Of a stretch of 64,000 bases of DNA, positions 50,374-62,999 are shown one piece after another. The notes under the pieces are model-generated. The model saw nothing but the letters and a program-made list of their open reading frames with translations, did not search any database and had not been told where the DNA came from. Each line of letters starts with the position of its first letter. Position 1 is the first letter of the stretch. Where the stretch lies: the NCBI RefSeq assembly GCF_910592395.1, contig NC_088310.1, forward strand, positions 10,733,501 to 10,797,500, written 5' to 3'. Both the position numbers and the translations under genes were made by a program. This stretch comes from Lineus longissimus (lineage: Eukaryota; Nemertea; Pilidiophora; Heteronemertea; Lineidae).

Positions 50374-51933
50374 TGTAACGGGAAAGCCGTTCCGAGCGGT
50401 CCAGGTGTCACTAGAGACAGAGACAAAGGCACAATCAGGAAGACATTTCTGAATTCTTCAGGCAGGGACTTTCAAAAGGGATCAGGGCCATGGAGAATCG
50501 GAGGATATGAGTCAGGAAGATGAAGATGCTACTCTACCACAAAGGACAGACACTTATATGTGATTATAGATTTTTTTTTAATATCAACACTTGACTTCAA
50601 CTTTTACAACTATTTACAACTACACAAATACAATGACACAACATGGAACTCTTTAAACACAGCAATCAGCGCTTGGTCTGATTAAAACACTCCCCAAACA
50701 ATCTCATATTTACAGTAACTGGTTGAGAGTAGGATATTGACTCATGTCAATATCTTCGCCTTCTATAAGACGGACTAAGAGTTCAATTAACTCGTCCAAA
50801 AACTCAACTAGATCTTCTAGTTCTATAAAAGTGCCAATGATGATGATATCATCTGGATATATGTGCACACTTGGTGCATTCAGGGGAACCGAAGGTTCTG
50901 GCATCTTTAGAATTGATTGTTTACCTCCCTAGAAATACCAATAGATTAGATAGGATTGCTCAAATATAACCCTCCGGGTTTAGGAGCTGACTCAAGTCAA
51001 TTTGGAGTTGGTACAACCAAAAAGATCAAGGGTACTGCCTTTGCTTTGTCTATAGATTAATCAAAGTACATTTATCCTCATGGATAACCAGCGCTGCTTT
51101 TAGCAAGCTACACAATGCATGAACATGTGCGTGAAGAATCTGACAGAATGTAAGACAGTACTAACCTTACCTAAATGATAATTCTCAGTGTACTAGTAAG
51201 AGTTCTACTAGGAGAACCGCTAGTTGGCTAATTGGTCTAATTGATGTAATTGGTGTAATTGGGCCTGGTGTGCAGGCAATCTGATTGTTTTGAGGCTTAC
51301 ATGAGCTTTTATACCCCCTACGGGGTCCTTCCACGGGCTACCCCGTCCCCAGATAATTCACGATCCTTGAAAGATGCTCGAAGTTTTGAAAGATGCACCA
51401 ACTTTAGGCACAATTTGTGACCACACTTCAAAATCCAGAGCTTTGAAATCGACATCCCCAGATGCTATAAACATAGTTTTACCACATGAAACACTTTAAA
51501 ACACTTTATGCTCAAAATATCCTGCTTTTGAACCACTTTAAAACTTACAACACGTGAAAACAAAGGTCCAGCTTCCAAACAAATTGATGAGAATGACGTC
51601 ATCAAACATGGCGGACAAATTTACAAAAGTCCGAAATTGCACCCATAAAAACACTTATTACAAATACACAGTTACTTATAAACTTACCAGGAAGCTCTAG
51701 ATAAATTGGTCCTAAGGAGACAAAGGTCTCTCCAAAGTTTGATGATCTAACACCACACAGTTTTGTGTAAAATTGTCTTCAAACACGAAAATCTGCTCCG
51801 GTAAAAATCTTCTAGGTACACATAAAATGCAAACCCGGAGAACGAGTACTGACGGCACAGCGGTTGTATGTACAATGCGGACTTAAACAGGTCCGAAGAC
51901 GAAACGAAGGAGCTAAAGGTTAATTTTGTTACA
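50374..51933 (-). repeat. Gypsy-2 5' LTR
   Basis: 1560 bp, about 98-99% identical to 38956-40512. It is the upstream LTR in the minus-strand sense, followed by ATAG at 51934-51937 on its outer side. Confidence 0.93.
51307..51313 (-). promoter_or_regulatory. TATA box in the Gypsy-2 5' LTR
   Basis: TATAAAA on the minus strand, preceded by a GC-rich short hairpin (ACGGGGT with ACCCCGT). Transcription would start about 25-30 bp lower in coordinate. Confidence 0.5.
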
Positions 51934-51937
51934 ATAG

Positions 51938-54900
51938 AATATGTCATTTTCATTTGGAAAGAGAGTTGAGCAATGCCATATCCTTCGTGTCTTCGGCTGC
52001 TTGGCCTGGTTATTTAACCAAGCAAATAATACTGGAAACTGGCCAGGGGAGTTCTTCACTGACTGTCATTTTCTACCGAATAAACATCTTGACAGCCTGC
52101 CGTACTTCATCACTCTAGAAAAGACACCACCACAGTCTGCTTCGTCTCATCAGCTTCTGTTATCTCCAAGAAAAAGAAGACTGGGTAAAGGGCTACGTAA
52201 ACTCTACAAAGTGGCTACATCAGGTAATTATTTCCACTTTCTCTTGAATTGGACTTCACATGTCATTCCAAAAAAGGACATTTTTCTCTTTTCTCCAATC
52301 TCGAAAACTGCGGTTACCTGATGCTGATGAAAAGAAGAAAACTGTAGGGGCGTCTTTCCTAGAAAAGTGTGTACCGCAGGCCGCCAATTTGTTGATTTGG
52401 CCGAAAACGACAGTCAGTGAGAAACACCCAGTTTCAAGTATTCTCTGCTTCGTAAAAACAACCAGTCCCCAACAGCCGAGGCCAGCTACCATTTGATTCG
52501 AAGGACATGGCATAGGTCAGCTCTCGTATCAAATGAAAATGATTTATTCTTTGAACCGCATTTTAATAAAACGCTTATGTACCGAACTTTTGGAAGTCGG
52601 TTAAACGTGGACTGTTGAGAGGAAGCAGACTGGTGGCATCTTTCCAAGAAAAGCGTCAAGTTATTTCATTTTAAAAGCATGCTTAGTCGCGACACAAGGT
52701 GTGCAGAAATGTTCATCCTGGAAAAAAAATCATTGGAATTGGCAAAAACGGTCTAGACAACTCCCACGCTGCAAAAACAGACTGAGCTGTAGATTACCTG
52801 TTTATTTAGCGTTCATTTCCATGCCGATATGCGGTGAACATACACAATTCGGAGATGGTGAGTTTCCAACTTTTGTCAAATCTGTGCTGATCTTTAAAAA
52901 ATTATAAAGTAAAGTTTAATCGAAAGCATACTAATCATTAGACTACTTTTGTTCAGCAGCTGCAGTGAGAGTCTCATGTGTTTGCAGTCTCTCTAATGTT
53001 TCCCTTCATCAGGGTTCCTTCTTGGACTTGAAGTAGTAGTCGAATCGTGCAGCTCCATTACTAAAGAGAAAAAAACAACATAAAACGGCATTGCAGTTGT
53101 ATTAGGAACCCTAAAATGTATGTATGATACAATTCAAGAGTTCAGAGAGAAAAAAAATAATTTAATTTTCGAAAAAAGATTTGACCAAGAGTCGATTAAA
53201 ATTCACCCTCGATCAGGTCACTCTCGATCAGGTCTTGTTTGAGTAAATTCTGTTATTTCTCTGACTCATCCCAAATATTTTTGTAATAAAAATGGCGTCT
53301 TATTATAGTACATGATCATTAATTCCGATGGGATTATTCGAGTTTGCAATGAGAACAGGTTTCGCCTGGCTGCTTACCCGATATAATCAAAACCAAGTTT
53401 GTCTTCCTTTTCCGGTAACGAGGCCAAACGAATACAAATCAAGGCCACTAAAAAGACAGTTATCTGAAATCATAGAGATTACTGGACTTAATATGTCCAC
53501 ATGTGCGAGCAAAACAAAAAAAGTCAAATATTCTAACACTGCGTTTTGAACAAGCTGATCTACATTTTAATTTAGTAATGAAGTCATCATCATTAATGCA
53601 GGGGGAATGTTTTGTAAGCTAGCCAAGCTGTGAGCTTTACTTGACTTCCAGTTTCAAGGACACCACCGTTAGCATACAATTGACTCTTGAAAGCATATCA
53701 CGCCAGTTAATTTGAACAGGACATTAAAAATCCCCCAATTCCTGATCATGATACTGGGTGTCCTTTACGGCGATCGAAAGTTTTTTTATATCATGCCGCT
53801 GCAGCGCAACGTCCTTCAAGATCAGAGTTTTCATTTGAAAAACCCTGATAAGACCACTTTAAAGTTGAAGGGTTAAATAAATATGCGTCCAGAGAACAGT
53901 GTATAACATATCAAGACGGAAATGTCGCACAGTGCCGGAGTTTTAAAATTTCAGGCACTGGACTTGATCAATTGTGGCCATCTTGGATATCGGCACACAG
54001 AGACTCAGGTGTTTGATAATCCTACGTCATATAGTGCGTCATCAGTTCAGACTCTAAGTCATATTCGGGCCGAATTAGTGCCAATAGTGTCAATATTGCC
54101 TCTCACTCGATGTGCACCCTACTGTGTCTGCAGATAATGCATCGCTTTTGATTTGTGCACTGGGGGTAATGGGATCAGTAGACGATCCAAATGCAAATAA
54201 TGGATTATTCCTGAGAGCTCGGCTTCGGGAATGTGTGTTGTCCCGCCAGCTTTAACGTGTGCCACCTCTATTCCCGGGGGTCAATGTGCTTCCCACTTCC
54301 GGTGGTTCTCTTATTAACCCCTGGACATATCCAACAATAAAAACTATGTGATTAGTTGACGACAATTTACATAAAATATCGATCACATGTCATTTTCTCA
54401 TTAGCAAATAATGATGAACACATAAAATTTTGATTTTGCTTCTAGTAATCAGATGAACAGCAAGCCAAGCCTCCTATGGGTTGAATTCTCGCTCTTGACT
54501 TGGTTAAGATTAAAAGCATTAACTTCCCCCCATATGGCAAAAAACAATCAATTGTATTGAAATATTTCATACGACACTATCTAGAATATCAATGACTAAT
54601 ATTTACCATTTGGTGCATGATTATTGTGAATTAACAGCAACAAAAACTTGTTATCATGATTAAATGACAGCCACGTGGATTTGTTTGTATGGTGGTACTG
54701 TTTTAAGCAGGTGGCAAAATATTATATCACGATAAGCGACAAAGAATTTTTTTTCGATGTTCGTGTCAGGTATTTTGATTTATGTCTACCATAAACGTGT
54801 TCTCAATTTAAAACTTATTTGGTGGGACACAAAAATGTTCTTGTCGTGTAGAAACAGTATTGACACGTAACGGCCAAGTAGACGGGTCAGGGGTCAGATA

Positions 54901-56703
54901 TACTACGTCGCCCCATAGTCTTTCAAAAACAAGAGTCAGGCAACTAGGGAACCAAAGCTCTCTCGGGTCACGCGTTGACCAAAACAATTCCGCACAACTA
55001 GAACTTGTACAATTCTTCGATCACCTCAACATAGCCATACCAAATGATCCGTTTTAAAGCAAACGTCAGCTTAATCAAATTCACTGATTTCTGTAAAACT
55101 ATTTAGATATAGTGTCAAAGACAACATTGATATGAAAAGCGATATGTTTCGTCCTTTACTTTTCGCCAGTTTTGAGAAGTAGTGATGATACTGATTTAAG
55201 AATAATTTTCGAAAAGCGTTTTCTACTCCACCTCATCACATATATTTGTGGTTAGCAGTTTAGTTTGTTGTCGGTGCTAAATGGACCATCTAGTGGTATC
55301 ATGTGATTCATTTTGTTGTCATCTAATGTAATATTCATATCTTGTCAATTTGACCGACGACACCGACAGCAGGTTTCATTTCGCGTTCGAGGTAAACAAT
55401 TTAAAAAGTGTGAACAATTGCTAGTGTCTCGCATTTTTTGGTCAAACCTTAACATGTTTAGAAATCACATTTATCATTGACATTTTCAAATTTGATGTCA
55501 CTGTTATCTAATAGGAAATTTGATTGTTTTGTTATTTTGAAGCCCAGTTTTCTGGGTTTTTTAGATTAGAAAACGAGCTTGTTTTGGCGAAGTGGTGTGA
55601 GGTATACGTACATTCGAATATTGTTGAATATTTGCCATTTGGCTTTATGATGTGTATATTTTGAGTCATTTCATAAGATGCAATAGTATGTGCCTGTCAC
55701 AAGTTTAACATTGATTACAACCTAAATCATACCGCATGTACAGAGTATATTTTTTCGTTGAATTTTTGGTGATTCAATTATTGTTTTGCACCTCAGGTCA
55801 GTTTTCAGCTGAATTAAAATGGGCTTCATCATGGCTTCCAGTTATTTGCCCGAGAGAGCTGTTGGATCAAAGGAAACATGCCGTGACCTGACTCTTTATT
55901 TGAAAGACTCTGGTCACCCCCAGAATCTGGTGGTGACACAGCATGTGAGGTAGGGGTGTTTTATTCTACCAGGGCCTATGGTGCAGCCATTTTGAATTGC
56001 TAATCAAGAAGTGCCCGGATGGAGAGGTTGCTATTAAGGGACAATATAGGCAGCAGCGAGGCAGGCAAGATAAAGTTACACAGAGCCGCCTATAGGGGTC
56101 TCTCACATCTCACAGTCGGGTCGAAATGATTCACGCTTGTACGAGCGATGTATTTAGTGCTTAGTTTGACAGGATCAATGGCCGTTACTGTGTATACTAG
56201 TCACTTGAAGAAGGCCGAATTAGTTCTCTCCTCCTGCTTATAGTTCCCCTTTAACGTGCCTGTCCGGGCGCCTGAGTAAAATCCAATGAGTTCCATGCAT
56301 CGAGATGACAAATAATTGAATCATGTCATCATAAAGGCCACTCAATGCAATGTATTTAACTGCTTTAACTCAGGGTTTTTTAAATGGCATAAGTGTGTAA
56401 AAACTTGCAAACCCTCATCTTTGCTTTGAAATCGGGTTTTGCAACTTGCACTTAAATAGGCAGCAGTGCCTATTTAGTTGCCCAGTGAGTTGATCGACAG
56501 TACCAACCGATTTTTATAGGATAAAACAAGAGATACATAGCTTCTATGTCTACAATGTACGTAACTGAAACAACATATGTTTACAGAATGTGGCATTGTC
56601 GACAGTTTTTCTCCCCTTAGCCATGTTAGTCCTTGACTTCACAGGGGGTTACCATTATTCTGCTGCTTAACATTTTGCTATGTAGACTTAGCCTAGAACC
56701 TAC
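51938..56703. other. Host intergenic or intronic DNA, no gene recognised
   Basis: AT-rich sequence with many short ORFs but nothing I can match. The last exon(s) of the kinase gene on the minus strand should lie here or beyond, but I could not locate them. A possible plus-strand exon at about 55796-55952 (acceptor CACCTCAG, donor GAG then GTAGGG) has no recognisable similarity. Confidence 0.45.
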
Positions 56704-56864
56704 CGGCATTAGTACATCCACTTCATGGACTAATTTACTGATAGCATATTCGGAAACCATTTCACCACTGCCCGTAATCTGTGCCTTTTTCCTGAGGTAC
56801 TTGCTTACCCACTCTCTGACGTATGAATCTGTAGGCATTAAACCGGTCAGATCCTTAGCAGTTC
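56704..56864 (-). CDS. Ethanolamine/choline-kinase-like gene, C-terminal-side exon
   Basis: Acceptor TTTCTCAAACAG and donor GTAGGT frame 161 nt. The phase fits exon 57739-57825. The peptide (DLTGLMPTDSYVREWVSKYL, then EMVSEYAISKLVHEVDVLMP) matches the helical region after the catalytic core in ethanolamine kinases, where a YP(D)...WLRAYLE pattern is usual. The final exon downstream was not found. Confidence 0.75.
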
Positions 56865-57738
56865 CTGTTTGAGAAAAAAAGTGTTTTTTTGGTGAAAGCT
56901 GAATTGAATGAACAAAATTGCAGGTGTTTTTTACTCTGAACGAGCACAAATCGACTGTGATATCAGCTATGCAAGTGCCCCGAATACACTTCTTGAGTTT
57001 CTGTTGACTGCAATAGACGTTTTTACAGGTTGGGAGTGATATTACGTGACCATTCGCTTTAAAAAACCATACTCACAAACAGCGAGACACGTTTTTACGA
57101 ATACGAATATACATGTATTCGCGCGATTCTGTTATGAAAACCGATAAATGCCATCGGTTCTACTCTATGCAATGAAACGGGAAAACGTTTGCATCTTCAA
57201 GTTTGTATACGTATACACAGTGTCGTCCATCAAGCTGCTCGTTTGGTCTCAGAAGCAAGACAGAAGGGTTTCAGTGCCAGGTATTTGTTTTTTCACCCCC
57301 CCCCCCCCCCCCCCCAACACACACACTTTGTTAATATATTAATGTTGCCATAAGCGTAACCCCCATTAAGTCCTTCACAAGGATGTCGACCTTTTGAATC
57401 AATTGTTGATGGCAGTTTTGTAGAACGTAAGTTTCAAATTGGCGGCTACCAGTTCCGATCGTACATGCAAGAGCACTGTAAGTATGTTTCACGAGAGCGT
57501 TGCGTGTCATTCCACGGTTTTTTCTCTTGACGCCTGGATTTCAGTAATAATAAAACCGTTGACAAAAGTTACAAAAGCAGTTCGTCGACACCGTGCACGG
57601 AGAAGTAGGATGTTTTCAAAATCCTGGCTTCAAGGCGGACGAAATAAAGGTTTATCTCTTTACAGCATGCAAAGAAAATTATATCATATCTAGGGACTTT
57701 CAACTGTGCAAAAGAAAACTTGAATGAATGAATCTTAC

Positions 57739-57825
57739 CAGAGTGAACTGAGGCAAGGTGGTAGCCAATTTCATATGCCACTGAGCTGAATCCGGCCCAT
57801 TCATAGTCCAGGAAAATGACACGAT
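57739..57825 (-). CDS. Ethanolamine/choline-kinase-like gene, exon with the DYE motif
   Basis: 87 nt between acceptor CCTTCCAG and donor GTAAGA. It encodes VIFLDYEWAGFSSVAYEIGY, corresponding to the (I/F)DYE-(Y/F)-x-G segment that binds the metal ion in choline and ethanolamine kinases. Phase fits both neighbours. Confidence 0.85.
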
Positions 57826-59957
57826 CTGGAAGGATCAGTCAGAAATAAAGGCAAATCCAGTGGGTGGGGAGTAACATGGAAATTAGCAATAATAGCTCAC
57901 AGTGTTTAAAACTAGAATCTACTTTGATTAGTTTCCTTTTATACTTCTCAACAAGGTTACAAGTAATACATGTGAAAACTTTGTAGTGTGTGCATGTAGT
58001 AGTATTCGGTGGATAAGACCCCTTTGATGCAGGCGTGTCAGTTTATAATAGATCATGACCGTGATTTATCTGTCATCCCGTAATCATTTCAGGCTTGGTA
58101 ACCATTGAAATGTGATGTTGGTTGGAACAGTTACAGAACATTCCATTCTATTTTATTGTTAGAACTGTCAAAAGTCTATCAGCACAGTTCAACAGTTCTA
58201 GAAACTGTTCCATACCACATCAAACCCAATGGCTGGGGGGGGGGGGGGGGGGGGTGATCGAATGACATTCGAAGGGATATGGATATGGGGTTCTTCTTTG
58301 CGAGATTGCTGCCCTTAAGTTATCCCGCACGCATGGCGTATTTACGCGGTGGAATTTACACCAAATAACACCCGGCTGAAAGCCGTCTGATGACATACTG
58401 CACTGGTCGGGATATGATGGAAGGGCAGATGATTCATCCACTCTACATGTCCCAAACTAAATGTCCCCAACAACTAGAGCAGCAGTTAGAATTATCATGT
58501 CTGATGATTGCGCAGCCCGTGGCCAAAAAAGTGTCATCATCATTTTGTCAAACTGCAGACAAACTCGGTCAAAATTTATATTTTTCCTACAAGATTTAAT
58601 TGTTTAACTCTGCAATGTGAATTACTTTGATTTTGTATGCCTATATCCCTGGTAAAATCTTTAACAGCACTGAAAATGACATCTGCCAATTTCTATCGAG
58701 TGCGTGCTTACGTCCTGTTGACAAGACCTATTACAAAACTGTGACTATGTTATCATTATTTCAGCAACAAGCACCTTCTGCGATTACTGGAGTATCTGTC
58801 AAGGATGGGCTTTAAGAGGCAGAGATACTGGGTGAATTTTTCTAAAAATTTTACAAGCCCGAAAATCTGAAATAAAATAAAGCATGCTGATTGTTAACTT
58901 ATATCAATGATATATCTGGGGTCAGTAGCAAATATTGAATAAATGAAACAGTCTTTCAGGTTCCTAATTATGAGAAACAAAATTATTTTTTTTGTGCAAA
59001 GAATAAGCAAATCGATTGACTTTTATCTGCCCAAAACATTATCAGAGAGTGAAAAAGGGTCATTGCTAGGACAAGCTGGCATTGCAGAAAAAATTCACCT
59101 ACATGTAAATATATAGTTTATGAGTATGGTGATTTTATTTACAGCTTTTTCAATTTTTTTGATGGGCTTAATCATGAGGTTTTGAAAGGAACCAGTTTTG
59201 GACCCACCTTGCACTGAAGGCCAATGCCCAGACATGGGCATAGGCCTACAAATCGGGAATCGGGAATTTCATTAGATACTCATGAAGCATGGTGACTCAA
59301 CAGCCAGCATGGCCAAGAACAGCAATGTAAGAGCTTAGTGAAATGACATGTTATTCATAATAGCTTTATGCTGCGTAATTGTACAGCTAATTAGGCCTAC
59401 CAGAAATGTTGGTGGTGTGAGGTTTGGGACAAAACCACACAGGAAGTTGGTGGAAGGAGTTATGTGTGTGTTGGTTTAGTGGTATATATGAAAATCAATC
59501 TATGCGCGCTCTATTGGAATATCCTGGCACTTTGTACTCCTCATGACCATCACACTCACTCACGAGCGGCAGTTTTGGCCAAAACAGATGTGCAAATGTG
59601 TCTTCTGCTGAAAGCATTTCTTAGTAATGTTTAAATTGCCCATTACAATCCTCCAAAAACTGTGACCGCGAGGTAGGGGTTGAAAAGTGACAATTTCGTT
59701 CAAAAATTGAGAAAACGCAAGCAAGAGGTTTTTTTGAACTCATCTATTTTTGGTACTTTGCAATAGTAATGACTTGATACCGATACATTTATGTTGAAGG
59801 TGCAACATGAGTCTAAAACCCAGGGGCACAAATCCGGGCAAATTAACATTTGGTGTACGCAATCGCAGTCTTATAGGCAAAGACCTCTTTAGATATAAAT
59901 TTCCGTATTATAAGTGATATTATTTCAATTGACTCATTCACACTGGGATAAGCTTAC
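57826..59957 (-). other. Intron of the kinase-like gene
   Basis: About 2.1 kb between two exons. It contains a 20-nt G homopolymer at 58235-58254. Nothing else was recognised. Confidence 0.7.
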
Positions 59958-60100
59958 CGTTTCCAGACTGATATACCAAGTTCGTAATATTGATATCGTT
60001 ATGGCAGAATACAGGCTTCATGTGCAGCTTGACCCATATCTTCTCTATATTCTTAACTTCTTCAAGAAGTGTCTCGTAGGTAGGTATTCTCGAACGAAAC
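59958..60100 (-). CDS. Ethanolamine/choline-kinase-like gene, exon with the catalytic HND motif
   Basis: Acceptor TCCCTTTCCAG and donor GTAAGC bound 143 nt. The peptide includes PTYETLLEEVKNIEKIW and KPVFCHNDINITNLVY, the Brenner-type HND...N catalytic loop of choline/ethanolamine kinases. These enzymes phosphorylate the amino alcohol in the first step of the CDP-ethanolamine or CDP-choline pathway in the cytosol. The phase with the upstream exon is off by one base at a visible GT donor (see findings). Confidence 0.88.
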
Positions 60101-60422
60101 CTGGAAAGGGACAGTCATACAATCTTTAAAATCTTTAAAATCATCCTTCAATTAATCAAGTGCTAACCCCCCCCCCCCCCCAAAAAAAAGAGGGGACCCC
60201 TCGCTGAATAAGCTTTCTAGAGAGTTATATGAAGAGGAACCAGCTTCTCAGATCACTAGTTACAGCCACTTACTTACCTGATGGAGTATTGTTTTTAAAT
60301 GTTTTAGGTTTTGCATGCGGTAAAATCCTGCATTATAATCTTTTATTTAGTCTATTTGCTGAAATTGAAAATGTGAATGCTTTCTTACATGTACATGTAT
60401 ATGAAGATATTTCAAAACTTAA

Positions 60423-60581
60423 CTTAAATCTTGATCCAAATCAGGAAAGTCCTTCGGCCAGTCCTGCAGTAGCTTGTACATATACATAACAGGCTTGTTA
60501 ATCCAGGTATCAAGTCCTGAGTTTATGGCTGCTTGCTGGACACGTGGGTCGTGCCATCTCAACATTTCATCAATGATGAGG
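60423..60581 (-). CDS. Ethanolamine/choline-kinase-like gene, middle exon
   Basis: Acceptor TATATTTTCAG. The peptide reads LIIDEMLRWHDPRVQQAAIN and WINKPVMYMYKLLQDWPKDF, corresponding to the helical lobe between the substrate-proximal strand and the HND loop (the LAxxHxx and LWxK...Y...P..F regions of ethanolamine kinase). The 3' edge is uncertain by a base, because the best GT (GTTAAG) leaves the wrong phase. Confidence 0.78.
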
Positions 60582-60687
60582 CTGAAAATATACAGGAAAC
60601 ACCCAATTTAATTTCAAAACCAACAGCAAAGATGATCGATTTTGCAGCTTATTTGAAAGAACGAGTCAGCATGGTTCGTATACTTAC

Positions 60688-60956
60688 TCAACGAGGTATT
60701 TAGCTTTGTGATCATCACAATCCCATTCAAAAGTTCGACCATTTAGGAAATCGTAACATAAACCTGTTTTGAAGCTACACAGTAACTTCGGTCCTAGTCC
60801 CAATCTGGATAATAATGCCGTGCATTCCTTTTCTTTCTGTCTATCATGAAGCAACGAAAACGATTCGCCGAAGATTCTGACCATAACTCCTGGGTTTTCG
60901 GTATCGGAGGGGTCACGACATAAAAGAAGCCGATTCACAAAGCCACCGCCCAGTGA
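60688..60956 (-). CDS. Ethanolamine/choline-kinase-like gene, N-terminal-lobe exon
   Basis: 269 nt between acceptor CTCTTTTCCAG and donor GTAAGT. It encodes SLGGGFVNRLLLCRDPSDTE, VMVRIFGESFSLLHDRQKE, then LGLGPKLLCSFKTGLCYDFL. This parallels the nucleotide-binding G-G-x-x-N-x-L, (V)LVRIYG...(L)(V)DR, and G..P.L...F..G..YEF blocks of ethanolamine kinases. Upstream coding exons lie beyond this point and were not identified with confidence. Confidence 0.85.
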
Positions 60957-61059
60957 CTGGAAAAGAGGGCATATTTTAGAAATCATTAAATAAAATCGCG
61001 ATATGCACTATAAAACGGTACTGTTAGAAGGCCTAGGCCTCATTCTACGGAGAACATTG

Positions 61060-61240
61060 AGATAAGTGCGACGAAACCAAAGCTGTCAGGGAGTAATAGA
61101 GCCGTCATCACTGACTTTCAAACAAGGAAGAAGTGATGCGCCGGCCGGGAATCGAATTGGCAGGCATTTTGTAAGTCCTTAAAGGACCGTTGGCACTATT
61201 AAGGGCAATATTACCCAGCTATCGGCTGCCCAGTCACCTC
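61060..61240 (-). repeat. Possible tRNA-derived SINE
   Basis: On the minus strand AATTCGATTCCCGGCCGGCG resembles the B box and 3' stem of a tRNA, and GATAGCTGGGTAATAT about 60 nt upstream could be an A box. No poly-A tail or target duplication was confirmed. Confidence 0.3.
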
Positions 61241-61789
61241 CTGTTCTACATTAGTAGTTTCCATCAACAAATTGCACAAAAAAGGAAAAATTCCAAATCT
61301 GACTGAGTTATTGCGCTATTCCGATGCTGACTCCGATTTGAGTTAGCTCTCCACGCATCGACTCTTTCCACCACGTGGAACGATGCACTATAAGGCGTTT
61401 CCTGGGGCTAGGATCTACCCCTTGACGTCATGGTACTGATATCGATTTTTCCGACGTCACGCTGATAGTGCTTGATGACCCCGCAACTGCGACGATAAAT
61501 TGAAATGACGTCGGATCTCGGCGTGCACTCACGTGGCAGGAAAGGTCTTTCGCGCCAGGACTTGCGCGTACTGAAAATAACAAATAACGCGTTTTTCTAT
61601 CTAAGAGCTGAAACAAAATGGAAAAGCATTAAACACGTTCAGAAAAATAGTTTACTGATGAACCAGATGAAGAACAATTAACATACTGCAATAAATGAAA
61701 TGGCCAGGGCCATTGTACTGACCTCATGTGGAGGAAAGATAGATGAAGAGCAAGGTATTGTGTCATGTAGTGTCAGGTTTGATGTAGGT

Positions 61790-62787
61790 CAAAGCAATTA
61801 CCATTTCCCCAAAATGGCCAATTTACAGTACATTTGACCTCTGTGACCTTGAAAAGTAGGTCAAATCAAAAAAGACCCAGGTGACACATTGAATGGTTGT
61901 TAGAATTAGATGTACCTATGATATAAAATTGGTGCCAATCGGGCAAGTAATTAAGGAATAATAGCATTTTGAAGAATTTTGGATTTGGCCCACTCCCTGG
62001 AGGCCAAAGGGCAACTCAGATCGGACCAAACTTCGGTACTTGAGATCACCTGACCAAGGGGTACATGTGTGCTTAATTTGTGATCAATAGTCATTGCGGT
62101 TAAGAAACGTGCCATAGTTACGGCCTGACTGCCAATTTACGCCATTTGACCTCTGTGACCTTGAAAAGTAGGTCAAATTAAAAACCTGTGTGTCATATAC
62201 TGTATGGTGGTTAGATGTACCCATGATATCAAATTGGTGGCAATCCGGCAAGAAGTTAAGGAATAATCACATTTTTAAGGTTTTTGGATTTTGCCCCCTG
62301 ATGGTCAAGTGGTGAATCATATTGGACCGAACTTCGGTCCCTGAGATCACCTGACTAAGGTGTACATGTGTACCAAATTTGGGATCAATAGTCATTGCAG
62401 TTTAGAAACGTGCCATAGTTACATCCTAACGGCAAATTTACGCCATTTGACCTCTGTGACCTTGGAAAGTAGGTCAAATCAAAAACCCGTATGATATGTG
62501 ATGTATCCTTGCTAGGAGTACGTACCATAACATTTTATTTGAAAACGGATCATTGATCAGAGACATATAATACTTTTTATGTTTTCAGTTTTGGCCTCCT
62601 GGTGGCCAGGTTATGAACCAAACCGGACCGAAATTCAGCGTCAGTGTACCTCTGACCTAGGGGGTCAGGTGTACAAAGTTTCAAGTTCATAGCACTAGCG
62701 GTTAAGAAACGTGCCACAGGATACGACGACAACGACGACGGACGACGGGCTCAGGACTATTGTATAGACTCCCCTAACGGTGAGCCA
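61790..62787. repeat. Three ~300-bp tandem repeat units rich in AGGTCA half-sites
   Basis: TTTGACCTCTGTGACCTTG followed by GTAGGTCAAA recurs at 61833, 62144 and 62446. Shared downstream blocks include ACTTCGGT and GAGATCACCTGAC. The array ends in a CGACGA-rich microsatellite and GACTCCCCTAACGGTGAGCC. This looks like a dispersed non-autonomous element. Confidence 0.8.
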
Positions 62788-62999
62788 AAAAGCCGACCAT
62801 TCCTTTAAGCTAGGCACATAATCCGACACTGCCTTAATGTGTTTCTTCGAATGAAACGTAAAGGTTAGTTGAAATTAGTTCCTATGCCAGAACAAGCAAA
62901 ATAACCAACCATACAGTGGAAGGAAAATTAGGATGGACCCCTCTAGTACCTGATAAAAGAAAAAAAATAAAACACGTCTGTCAGGACCATGTAAAGAAT

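Larger units (their letters stand above)
38952..51937 (-). mobile_element. Gypsy-2: long-LTR Ty3/Gypsy retrotransposon with accessory zinc-finger ORF
   Basis: LTRs of 1557 bp (38956-40512) and 1560 bp (50374-51933) start TGTAACGGG and end TTTTGTTACA; they are flanked by the 4-bp duplication ATAG (38952-38955 and 51934-51937). The coding order on the minus strand is gag, protease remnant, RT, RNase H, integrase, extra ORF. Pol is decayed by several frameshifts and stops, although the LTRs remain about 98-99% identical. A second copy of repeat R (48313-50334) is inserted in the leader between the primer-binding site and gag. Confidence 0.93.

Noticed and set aside
51941-52321. The segment HILRVFGCLAW resembles the Copia integrase-RT linker HLRVFGC
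   Set aside because: The match is only about ten residues. The rest of the 126-codon ORF shows no Copia domains, and no RT or integrase motifs lie nearby.
55796-55952. Possible plus-strand coding exon (acceptor CACCTCAG, peptide starting MGFIMASSYLPERA, donor GTAGGG)
   Set aside because: Splice signals are plausible, but the peptide matches nothing I recognise and no partner exon was found.
57296-57315. CRISPR or satellite-like arrays near the homopolymers
   Set aside because: Only mononucleotide runs are present; there is no spacer-repeat structure, and a eukaryotic context makes CRISPR implausible.
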